Shown here: positions 1-4,995 of the stretch, piece after piece
How the letters are laid out: the number at the start of each line of letters is the position of its first letter
Numbering within the stretch: position 1 is the stretch's first letter
From: Gallionellales bacterium GWA2_60_18
GTDB taxonomy: Bacteria > Pseudomonadota > Gammaproteobacteria > Burkholderiales > Gallionellaceae
NCBI GenBank assembly: GCA_001801105.1
Contig: MGWS01000013.1
Span: 1-5,514 of the forward strand
Reading direction: 5' to 3'
DNA: 5,514 bases
The notes under the pieces: model-generated
The model's input: only the letters and a program-made list of their open reading frames with translations
Told to the model about the DNA's origin: nothing
Databases searched by the model: none
Position numbers and translations under genes: made by a program

Positions 1-2
1 TG

Positions 3-1478
3 CAGTGCAACAACTTCGAGGTGGTCAACATGGGCGTGATGGTGCCCTGCCAGCAGATCCTCGACGCTGCACGCGAACACAACGCCGACATCATCGGCCT
101 GTCCGGGCTGATCACGCCATCGCTGGAAGAGATGGCGCATGTCGCGAAGGAAATGGAGCGGCAAGGCTTCACCATTCCGCTGCTGATCGGCGGCGCGACC
201 ACGTCGCGCGTGCACACTGCGGTGAAGATCGCGCCAAATTATCCGAGCGGCGCGACGGTGTATGCGACCGACGCGTCGCGCGCGGTGGGTGTGTGCAGCA
301 ACCTGCTCTCCGACACGCTGCACGACGAATATGTCGCGGGCATCAAGGCGGACTATGCCGAAGCGCGCGAGCAGCATGAAGGTAAGAAGAGTAAGGCCGT
401 GTATGTCTCGCTGAAAGAGGCGCGGGCACATGGGCTGAAGACAAACTGGGCGGCAAAAAACCCCAACCCCTCCCGGCCTCCCCTTGTCAGGGGAGGAGTA
501 GATGCGGTGGCTCCCTCCCATGACAAGGGGAGGGCTGGGGAGGGGTTGGAGCCTTACACACCGCCCAAACCCTACCTGACAGGCGTACACAAATTCGAAG
601 CCTACCCGCTCGACAAGATCGCCGAATACATCGACTGGTCGCCGTTCTTCCAGGCTTGGGAGCTGTCCGGGCGCTACCCGAAGATATTGCAGGACAAGAC
701 GGTGGGCGAAGAGGCGCGCAAGCTGTTTGCCGATGCACAGGCGATGCTGAAAAAGATCATCAAGGAAAAATGGCTCACCGCAAACGCGGTGTTCGGCCTA
801 TTCCCGGCGAACAGTGTCAATAGCGACGACATCGAAATCTACACCGACGAATCGCGCAAAAAAGTGTCAATAACCTGGCATAACCTGCGCCAGCAAACGA
901 AAAAACCGGACGATATTCCGAACTATTGCCTCGCCGATTTCATCGCACCGAAGGAAAGCAAGGTCAATGACTACATCGGCGCGTTCGCGGTGACGACGGG
1001 CATCGGCATCGACGCGCGCGTCGCCGAGTTCGAAAAGCACAACGACGACTACAGCGCCATCCTGCTCAAGTCGCTGGCCGATCGCCTCGCTGAAGCCTTC
1101 GCCGAACTGCTGCATGCACGGGTGCGCCGCGAATTCTGGGGCTATGCGGCAGACGAGGCTCTAGATAACGATGCCATGATTGCCGAAAAATATCGCGGCA
1201 TCCGCCCTGCCCCCGGCTACCCGGCCTGTCCAGAGCATAGCGAAAAGGGTGCGTTATTCGAGTTGTTACAAGCGCCGCTCAACGCAGGCATCACGCTGAC
1301 CGATAGCTACGCGATGCTTCCGACTGCGGCAGTCAGCGGCTTCTACTTCTCTCACCCGCAGGCGCAATATTTCGCCACCGGCAAGATAGACAGGGATCAG
1401 GTGGCGGACTACGCGCGGCGTAAGGGTTGGAGCCTGGAAGAAGCGGAGCGGTGGCTGGCGCCGGTGTTGGGCTATTAA
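3..1478 (+). CDS. metH: Cobalamin-dependent methionine synthase, C-terminal part (5' end outside window)
   Basis: Cytoplasmic enzyme that moves a methyl group from 5-methyltetrahydrofolate through cobalamin to homocysteine, giving methionine. The reading frame is open from base 3, starting QCNNFEVVNMGVMVP, which is mid-domain in the B12-binding Rossmann fold. The His-ligand motif DxHxxG and the homocysteine and folate domains must therefore lie upstream of the window. The B12 domain continues through IGLSGLITPS and IGGATTSRVHTAVKIAP. After a linker comes the AdoMet-binding reactivation domain: YIDWSPFFQAWEL, GLFPANSV, the AdoMet-site motif RPAPGYPACPEH (1203-1238), VSGFYFSHP and the family-typical end ERWLAPVLGY. 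The linker between NWAA and YTPPKP carries an extra stretch of about 30 residues encoded by a palindromic repeat (see 461-549), which keeps the frame. The last 108 bp are duplicated at 2156-2263. I am very sure of the family; activity cannot be judged from a partial gene. Confidence 0.96.
   Translation, partial: QCNNFEVVNMGVMVPCQQILDAAREHNADIIGLSGLITPSLEEMAHVAKEMERQGFTIPLLIGGATTSRVHTAVKIAPNYPSGATVYATDASRAVGVCSNLLSDTLHDEYVAGIKADYAEAREQHEGKKSKAVYVSLKEARAHGLKTNWAAKNPNPSRPPLVRGGVDAVAPSHDKGRAGEGLEPYTPPKPYLTGVHKFEAYPLDKIAEYIDWSPFFQAWELSGRYPKILQDKTVGEEARKLFADAQAMLKKIIKEKWLTANAVFGLFPANSVNSDDIEIYTDESRKKVSITWHNLRQQTKKPDDIPNYCLADFIAPKESKVNDYIGAFAVTTGIGIDARVAEFEKHNDDYSAILLKSLADRLAEAFAELLHARVRREFWGYAADEALDNDAMIAEKYRGIRPAPGYPACPEHSEKGALFELLQAPLNAGITLTDSYAMLPTAAVSGFYFSHPQAQYFATGKIDRDQVADYARRKGWSLEEAERWLAPVLGY
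461..549. repeat. Palindromic dispersed-type repeat inserted in frame inside metH
   Basis: Two arms face each other. The left arm (463-489) begins CCAACCCCTCCC and ends TCCCCTTGTCA; the right arm (521-549) is its reverse complement except for a two-base length difference in the middle. The inner flanks also pair imperfectly (GGGGAGG after the left arm, CCCTCCC before the right), leaving a loop of about 15 bases near 499-513. The palindrome has the look of the C-rich dispersed repeats common between genes in proteobacteria, but here it is translated, giving NPNPSRPPLVRGG, a short spacer, then HDKGRAGEGLEP. Other MetH proteins go directly from the Trp of this linker to a YTPPKP-like motif, so the repeat adds about 30 residues at a domain boundary without a stop or frame change. 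The palindrome is directly visible; its dispersed-family status is inferred from appearance. Confidence 0.85.
1371..1478 (+). repeat. Direct repeat copy A: 3' end of metH
   Basis: These are the last 35 codons and stop of metH, from FATGKIDRDQ to APVLGY. The same segment recurs at 2156-2263. The copies align without gaps over 108 bp with 16 differences (92 of 108 identical) and both end exactly at a stop codon (TAA here, TAG in copy B). Copy A carries the family-typical LAP near the end, where copy B has LAQ. The similarity does not continue past the stop codons. Confidence 0.93.
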
Positions 1479-1531
1479 CGTAGTAGAATTATCTCCTGAC
1501 GTATCCAAGATAGAAACCCGAAGGAGCCATC

Positions 1532-1768
1532 ATGTTACAAACTATTGAGGTTGAAATAGATTCCCAAGGAATTATCCATCCGCTGCAAGCCTTGCCGCAA
1601 TCGGCAGAGCGGCGAGCACTCCTGACACTGGTGATACCTGAACAGACAATGCCTGCGCAGAGTGAACACACTGATTGGCGTAGCTTTGTTGGAAGGCTGA
1701 GCGATTCTCCCAATTTCAATGCTGACCCGGTAGAGATTCAACGAAAGATGCGCGATGAATGGCGCTAA
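1532..1768 (+). CDS. VapB-like antitoxin of a type II toxin-antitoxin pair
   Basis: A 78-residue protein that probably binds and neutralises the PIN-domain toxin encoded next to it and represses the shared promoter, as antitoxins of this arrangement usually do. The start is supported by AAGGAG at 1521-1526, five bases before the ATG. The N-terminus (MLQTIEVEID, then GIIHPLQALP) resembles small antitoxins whose N-terminal beta strands read like 'G.I.PL..LP'. The C-terminal end ([14 protein letters not shown]) is charged and probably helical, the usual form of a toxin-binding tail. There is no obvious AbrB, RHH or Phd signature, so the DNA-binding class is unclear. Its last 14 bases overlap the toxin gene, implying translational coupling. 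It begins only 53 bp after the metH stop; I see no convincing promoter. The antitoxin call rests mainly on gene size, order and overlap. Confidence 0.8.
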   Translation: MLQTIEVEIDSQGIIHPLQALPQSAERRALLTLVIPEQTMPAQSEHTDWRSFVGRLSDSPNFNADPVEIQRKMRDEWR

Positions 1769-2135
1769 ATGGCTGCTGGATACCAATGTGGTGATCGGCC
1801 TGCTAAAAAAACAATCCGCAGCCGTCGCCTTGGCAGAGGCACAGCATTTGGAACTTAGCCAGGCTGTGGTCAGCCAAATTACCCGGATGGAATTGCTTGG
1901 GTTCTCAAATCTGGCGAAAGAAGAGGAGGCTGCCATTTTGGAGTTTCTGCAAAACTGTCGAACTTTGTTCGTTGACGAGGCCGTTGAGCGACAAGCCATT
2001 CAATTGCGCCGTACCAGCCAGTGCAAATTGCCGGACGCCATCATCGCCGCCACCGCGCAAGTGCACCAACTCACGCTACTGACACTCGATCAGCGATTGG
2101 AAAAGTTGGCAGTGCAACTCAAAAACACCCAATAA
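1755..2135 (+). CDS. vapC: VapC-type toxin, PIN-domain ribonuclease
   Basis: A 126-residue PIN-domain protein. VapC toxins are Mg2+-dependent endoribonucleases that cut tRNA or rRNA and stop translation when the antitoxin is lost. The four acidic positions of the PIN active site are visible: Asp9 in [11 protein letters not shown], Glu46 in TRMELLGF, Asp94 in [11 protein letters not shown] and Asp112 in LTLDQRL. Length and motif spacing are normal, so the toxin looks intact. The ATG lies inside the end of the antitoxin gene in another frame (14-bp overlap), so both are probably made from one mRNA. The gene stops 20 bp before the displaced metH tail at 2156, placing the pair between two direct repeats. 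The RNA target cannot be told from sequence. Confidence 0.92.
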   Translation: MNGAKWLLDTNVVIGLLKKQSAAVALAEAQHLELSQAVVSQITRMELLGFSNLAKEEEAAILEFLQNCRTLFVDEAVERQAIQLRRTSQCKLPDAIIAATAQVHQLTLLTLDQRLEKLAVQLKNTQ

Positions 2136-2155
2136 CCGGCTTGTTTATCCCAGTT

Positions 2156-2263
2156 TTCGCCACCGGCAAGGTGGACAGAGATCAGGTGGCAGATTACGCG
2201 CGGCGCAAGGGCTGGAGTTTGGAAGAGGAGGAGCGGTGGCTGGCGCAGGTGCTGGGTTACTAG
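2156..2263 (+). pseudogene. Displaced second copy of the metH 3' end (direct repeat copy B)
   Basis: A headless fragment encoding the last 35 residues of methionine synthase ([10 protein letters not shown] to AQVLGY) and a TAG stop. It matches 1371-1478 at 92 of 108 bases. Of 15 differing codons other than the stop or including it, three change the amino acid (Ile/Val, Ala/Glu, Pro/Gln) and the rest are silent or a stop swap. The bases just before it read TGLFIPV in the same frame, which may be a decayed remnant of the SGFYFSHPQAQY stretch with about five codons deleted; this is suggestive only. There is no start codon or ribosome site that would express it as a protein. It is best explained as a remnant left by insertion or recombination at the 3' end of metH. 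Confidence 0.88.
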
Positions 2264-2285
2264 GATTTATTGTTAGGGAGTCAAG

Positions 2286-2491
2286 ATGACAGAGATGGAA
2301 ATGAAATATGGCTTCCCACTTTTCTCAAAGCCGTCTTCGACGTTTATACAAAGTACCTATCAAATTCAACCACTGGACGGTATAGCCAAGAATCAATTAT
2401 TTATATGGTGATGCTCTATCTCGGTTCGATTACTCGATATCACCCGTATATGTTTGATGAGATTTTTCTGGTAAAGAGCAATGACTTATGA
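2286..2491 (+). pseudogene. Possible frameshifted remnant of a YaaC-like gene
   Basis: After the metH fragment an ATG at 2286 follows AGGGAG (2275-2280) with good spacing and opens 41 codons (MTEMEMKYGFPLF to NQLFIW), ending at TGA 2409-2411. An overlapping frame then runs to the TGA at 2489-2491 and encodes IIYMVMLYLGSITRYHPY followed by MFDEIFL. That second part resembles the C-terminal helix of YaaC-like proteins, where a hydrophobic 'L.NL..I.RY....W.E.L' pattern occurs. A shift near 2400 would join the two parts. The stretch is clearly richer in A and T than its surroundings (44 G/C in 120 bases over 2341-2460, against 42 in 60 over 4561-4620 in mltA), which suggests foreign origin. YaaC function is unknown to me. 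The assignment is tentative; it could be two chance frames. Confidence 0.35.
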
Positions 2492-2592
2492 GTGAATTTT
2501 TAACTACTTAACCCAAACAATTTCTTTACCTTTCTATAGCTCGAGTTCTTGGGCAAAGTGTAGTTAAAGCGTATGCCAGTTTTTAGTTTGAT

Positions 2593-2612
2593 GGTGGGCA
2601 AAGTTGCCCACC
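2593..2612. repeat. Short perfect inverted repeat of a dispersed intergenic type
   Basis: Arms GGTGGGCAA and TTGCCCACC are perfectly complementary around a two-base loop, with CCTAC following on the right. Elements with this core are common between genes in many proteobacteria and often appear in databases as spurious small proteins containing VGWATLPT, which is what the minus strand reads here. It lies 15 bp before the broken leader at 2627. Any role as a hairpin in the mRNA is unproven. Confidence 0.7.
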
Positions 2613-2626
2613 CTACAAAAGACAAG

Positions 2627-2714
2627 ATGAAACGCATCACTTTTTTACCGCTGGCCGTACTGTTATCGGCCGGCATTTTCAACCACGGCTTGCTCCGAAC
2701 AGGCCACAACATAG
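2627..2714 (+). pseudogene. Broken lipoprotein signal peptide in front of the FKBP gene
   Basis: An ATG at 2627 starts MKRITFLPLAVLLSAGIF, a classic signal peptide with basic start and hydrophobic core. In that frame it runs out into NHGLLRTGHN and ends at 2746, overlapping the FKBP start. Shifting by one base in the TTTT run at 2676-2679 gives STTACSEQATT (2679-2711), with Cys placed as in a lipobox, in exactly the same frame as the FKBP gene. A TAG at 2712-2714 then separates it from the FKBP start at 2730. The simplest reading is that the isomerase was once a lipoprotein and the leader has been broken by a one-base insertion plus a stop. The alternative is that the 39-codon frame 2627-2746 is a translated leader. 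The frames are seen directly; the history is inferred. Confidence 0.6.
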
Positions 2715-2720
2715 AAGGAA
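2715..2720 (+). promoter_or_regulatory. Ribosome binding site deciding the FKBP start
   Basis: AAGGAA lies nine bases before the ATG at 2730 but only two before the out-of-frame ATG at 2723, so it favours 2730. It directly follows the TAG at 2712-2714, so the isomerase can be initiated independently of the broken leader. Confidence 0.6.
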
Positions 2721-2729
2721 ACATGCAAC

Positions 2730-3077
2730 ATGACCGAACTGATTAAAACTGACAACAAACTGGGCGAAGGCGCAGAGGCTACCGCCGGCAAGCTGGTGCT
2801 GGTGCATTACACCGGCTGGCTGCACGACGAAGCCGCACCCGACCAGAAGGGCGCCAAATTCGACAGCTCGCACGACCGTGCCGAACCGTTCGATTTCCCA
2901 CTCGGCGCGGGGCATGTGATCAAGGGCTGGGATCAGGGTGTGGAGGGCATGAAGGTTGGCGGGCAACGCACGCTGGTCATTCCTTCCGACCTCGGCTACG
3001 GCGCGCGCGGCGCGGGCGGGGTGATTCCACCGAATGCGACGCTGGTGTTCGATGTGGAGTTGCTGGCGGTGCGTTAA
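2730..3077 (+). CDS. FKBP-type peptidyl-prolyl cis-trans isomerase
   Basis: A 115-residue single-domain FKBP that speeds the cis-trans turn of peptide bonds before proline and helps proteins fold. The binding-pocket residues of the family are present: Tyr27 in VHYTGWL, Phe44-Asp45 in AKFDSS, Phe56 in FDFPLG, Val63-Ile64 and Trp67 in [10 protein letters not shown], Tyr90 in LGYGARG and Phe107 in LVFDVEL. The domain is complete and of the size of FKBP12. As annotated it has no signal peptide and would act in the cytoplasm. However, a lipoprotein-like leader lies directly upstream, separated by a frameshift and a stop (2627-2714), so the protein may formerly have been exported. It is followed by a dispersed inverted repeat and lies 163 bp before apaG, so co-transcription with apaG is uncertain. 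Confidence 0.95.
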   Translation: MTELIKTDNKLGEGAEATAGKLVLVHYTGWLHDEAAPDQKGAKFDSSHDRAEPFDFPLGAGHVIKGWDQGVEGMKVGGQRTLVIPSDLGYGARGAGGVIPPNATLVFDVELLAVR

Positions 3078-3084
3078 AGCCTTT

Positions 3085-3167
3085 TCCGCAGATGACGCAG
3101 ATGATACAGATTTAAAGCCAGTTCAAAAAAACAGGCTTAATCTGCGCAAATCTGTGTAATCTGCGGA
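3085..3167. repeat. Imperfect inverted repeat made of CGCAGAT-type units
   Basis: The left arm (3085-3112) starts TCCGCAGATGACGCAGAT and is built of three roughly 9-base units ending in CAGAT. The right arm (3139-3167) ends AATCTGCGGA and is its imperfect reverse complement. About 26 bases, including a run of seven A, lie between. This unit type is seen between genes in many bacterial genomes. It fills most of the space between the FKBP gene and apaG and begins eight bases after the FKBP stop. Its RNA could fold into a long hairpin, and a run of five T follows at 3175-3179, so it may also work as a terminator, though the T run is 7 bases from the stem. Confidence 0.75.
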
Positions 3168-3240
3168 CAACTGCTTTTTGTGGGTTGATTCTTCATACCT
3201 ACTGCATTTCACCTTGCGAGCCGGTAAAAAATCAGTTCAA

Positions 3241-3633
3241 ATGCCATTCATGGAAAAAAGCGATCAACACGGCTTCATGATACGGACGCAGGTACATTAC
3301 CTGCCGGATCAGTCCGACGAACTGGGCAACCGTTTTGTGTTTTCCTACACCATCAATATCACCAATCTTGGCAGCAACACCGCCAAGCTCATCAGCCGCC
3401 ACTGGATTATCACCGATGCCAACCACCATGTTCAGGAGGTGCGCGGGCAGGGTGTGGTGGGCGAGCAGCCATCGCTTGGCCCGAACCAGAGCTTCGAATA
3501 TACCAGCGGCACGGTGCTGGCCACACAGGTCGGCACGATGCGCGGCAGCTATCAGATGCAAGCCGTGGACGGCACGGAGTTCGATATCGAGATCCCGCAA
3601 TTCGTGCTGAGTGTGCCGCGTGTCTTGCATTAG
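3241..3633 (+). CDS. apaG: ApaG domain protein
   Basis: A 130-residue ApaG (CorD) protein. The family has a fibronectin III-like beta fold; in enterobacteria it is linked to Co2+ resistance and Mg2+ efflux, but the biochemical role is not settled. Family blocks are all present: YLPDQSDELGNRFVFSYTI, ISRHWIITDANHHVQEVRG, the glycine motif GQGVVGEQP (residues 69-77), FEYTSG, GTMRGSYQM (98-106) and the C-terminal LSVPRVLH. The frame is open further up to a TTG at 3178, but those codons do not look like the family. I chose ATG 3241, while ATG 3250 is nearly as good; neither has a strong ribosome site. The gene is 31 bp upstream of mltA on the same strand, a pairing seen in betaproteobacteria, so they are probably one transcription unit. 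Confidence 0.95.
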   Translation: MPFMEKSDQHGFMIRTQVHYLPDQSDELGNRFVFSYTINITNLGSNTAKLISRHWIITDANHHVQEVRGQGVVGEQPSLGPNQSFEYTSGTVLATQVGTMRGSYQMQAVDGTEFDIEIPQFVLSVPRVLH

Positions 3634-3664
3634 ATATTTTTCCGACGCATGGTATAGGGTAGGG

Positions 3665-4828
3665 ATGCGCGGCGCCGCGCCCCTGCTGCTGGTCTTTCTT
3701 GCATCCTGTGTCGCGCCGCCCAAGCCGCCCGCCGTGCCTCCTCCGACTGTTGCCCCTCCTGTCTCGTTGCCTGTCGCGCCTTTTGCGGCAAGCAAATGGG
3801 AGATGCTGCCGGATTGGCAAACGACAGATTTGCAGCCGGCCTGGACTGCTTTTGTGCAAAGCTGCCGCGCATTGAAAAGCAAGCCGGGCTGGCAAGCGGT
3901 ATGCACGCGCACCAATGAGTTGGCGCAACCGGACAACGCCGCATTGCGCGCGTTTTTCGAGGAAGGTTTTGCTCCCTATCAGGTGTTCAACCCGGATGGC
4001 TCATCGCAAGGGCTGATCACCGGTTACTACGAACCGAAGCTGACCGGAAGCCGCACCAGGACGGCGCGTTTCCGTTATCCGCTGTATGCCGCGCCGGAGG
4101 ATTTGCTGACCATCGATCTGGGCGAAGTGTATCCGCAACTGAAAGACCTGCGTTTGCGCGGACGGTTGCAAGGCAGGCGCATCGTGCCTTATTACAACCG
4201 TGCCGAGATCGACAACGGGAAGGCAGTGCTGCAAGGGCGCGAATTATTCTGGGTGGAAAATGCGGTCGATCTGTTCTTTCTGCAAATCCAGGGCTCCGGG
4301 CGCATCGAATTGCCGGATGGCAGCCTGGTGAAAGTCGGTTACGCCGAGCAGAACGGGCATCCTTATATTTCCATCGGCAAGAAGCTGGTCGAATCGGGCG
4401 AACTCAAAATCGAGGAAGCTTCGATGCAAGGCATCAAGAGCTGGGCGGAACAGCATCCGGAAAAACTCTCTGCGCTGCTGGCGCAAAACCCCAGCTATGT
4501 GTTCTTCCGCGAATTGCCGAATGGATTGTCCGCGCCGCTCGGCGCATTGGGCGTGCCGCTGACCGAGGCATACAGCATCGCGGTCGATCCGCGCACCATC
4601 CCGCTCGGCGCGCCGGTGTTCCTCGCGACCACCTACCCGAATACCGCCGAACCGTTGAACCGGCTGATGCTGGCACAGGATACCGGCGGGGCGATCAAAG
4701 GCGCGGTGCGCGCCGATTTTTTCTGGGGCTTCGGCGAGCAGGCGGGTGTTCAGGCGGGGCGCATGAAACAGAGCGGGCAGATGTGGGTGTTGTTCCCGAA
4801 GGGTGCGGAGCCGGTATTCAATCAGTAG
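3665..4828 (+). CDS. mltA: Membrane-bound lytic murein transglycosylase A, lipoprotein
   Basis: A 387-residue enzyme that cleaves the glycan strands of peptidoglycan with formation of 1,6-anhydromuramic ends, used in wall growth and recycling. The ATG at 3665 is preceded by AGGG at 3656-3659 (five-base spacing). It begins a lipoprotein signal, MRGAAPLLLVFLASC, with Cys15 as the lipidated residue. Val at the next position predicts outer-membrane sorting. A proline-rich tether follows (residues 16-35 or so). The MltA domain shows ITGYYEP (Gly120-Pro124), FRYPLYAAPEDL, VPYYNRAEI, FFLQIQGSGRIELPDG and VGYAEQNGHPYISIGK. The C-terminal 3D domain has its three aspartates at Asp308 (AVDPRTIPLG), Asp339 (QDTGGAIKG) and Asp351 (ADFFWGFG); by family analogy one of these is the catalytic acid. 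Length is normal and nothing is broken. Confidence 0.97.
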   Translation: MRGAAPLLLVFLASCVAPPKPPAVPPPTVAPPVSLPVAPFAASKWEMLPDWQTTDLQPAWTAFVQSCRALKSKPGWQAVCTRTNELAQPDNAALRAFFEEGFAPYQVFNPDGSSQGLITGYYEPKLTGSRTRTARFRYPLYAAPEDLLTIDLGEVYPQLKDLRLRGRLQGRRIVPYYNRAEIDNGKAVLQGRELFWVENAVDLFFLQIQGSGRIELPDGSLVKVGYAEQNGHPYISIGKKLVESGELKIEEASMQGIKSWAEQHPEKLSALLAQNPSYVFFRELPNGLSAPLGALGVPLTEAYSIAVDPRTIPLGAPVFLATTYPNTAEPLNRLMLAQDTGGAIKGAVRADFFWGFGEQAGVQAGRMKQSGQMWVLFPKGAEPVFNQ

Positions 4829-4995
4829 CTGTCGGACATAGTTCGATCTGCGGAGCTGGGTGATGCCATGCGTAAGCCGGTGCATATCTGCTTCTGGGGC
4901 ATCAAGCTTAGTGCCGTGCTTCACGAATAGATCTTGACACAAAATACCTGACGGGCAGGGCTGTATCCGCAAACGAATTGCACGAATGATGCAGG
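4829..4995. other. Unassigned spacer between convergent genes
   Basis: This stretch separates the 3' ends of mltA and the minus-strand phosphatase. The mltA frame stays open for 33 codons after its TAG, reading LSDIVRSAELGDAMRKPVH and onward to the TAG at 4928-4930, and the opposite strand is open too. I recognise neither reading. I see no strong hairpin with a T run that would serve as terminator for either gene. It may be a decayed gene piece or plain spacer. Confidence 0.4.

Noticed and set aside
461..549. The palindrome in metH considered as a CRISPR repeat or an intron
   Set aside because: Only one unit, no spacers, and the reading frame continues through it, so neither explanation is needed.
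1484..1489. TAGAAT resembling a -10 element before the antitoxin gene
   Set aside because: No acceptable -35 at the right distance; too weak to annotate although the TA operon must be transcribed from somewhere.
2021..2263. An 80-codon frame ending in the metH-like tail
   Set aside because: Its first half is the shadow of vapC in another frame; only the part from 2156 (perhaps 2138) has meaning, as a metH fragment without its own start.
2500..2724. A minus-strand 74-codon frame containing VGWATLPT
   Set aside because: The motif is a known artefact of translating the GTGGGCAA inverted repeat; no other sign of a gene.
3178..3240. N-terminal extension of ApaG from a TTG start
   Set aside because: The extra 21 residues do not resemble the family and the ATG at 3241 gives the usual length.
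3232..3936. A 234-codon minus-strand frame opposite apaG and the start of mltA
   Set aside because: Antisense to two well-supported genes, low-complexity Gly/Ala stretch over the proline-rich tether of MltA; a shadow.
4934..4939. TTGACA resembling a -35 promoter element on the plus strand
   Set aside because: No -10-like sequence at 16-18 bp and no plus-strand gene downstream.
4244..4972. A 242-codon minus-strand frame opposite mltA
   Set aside because: It lies mostly antisense to the clearly real mltA gene, is Arg/Gln/His-rich as shadow frames in high-GC genes are, and matches no family I know.
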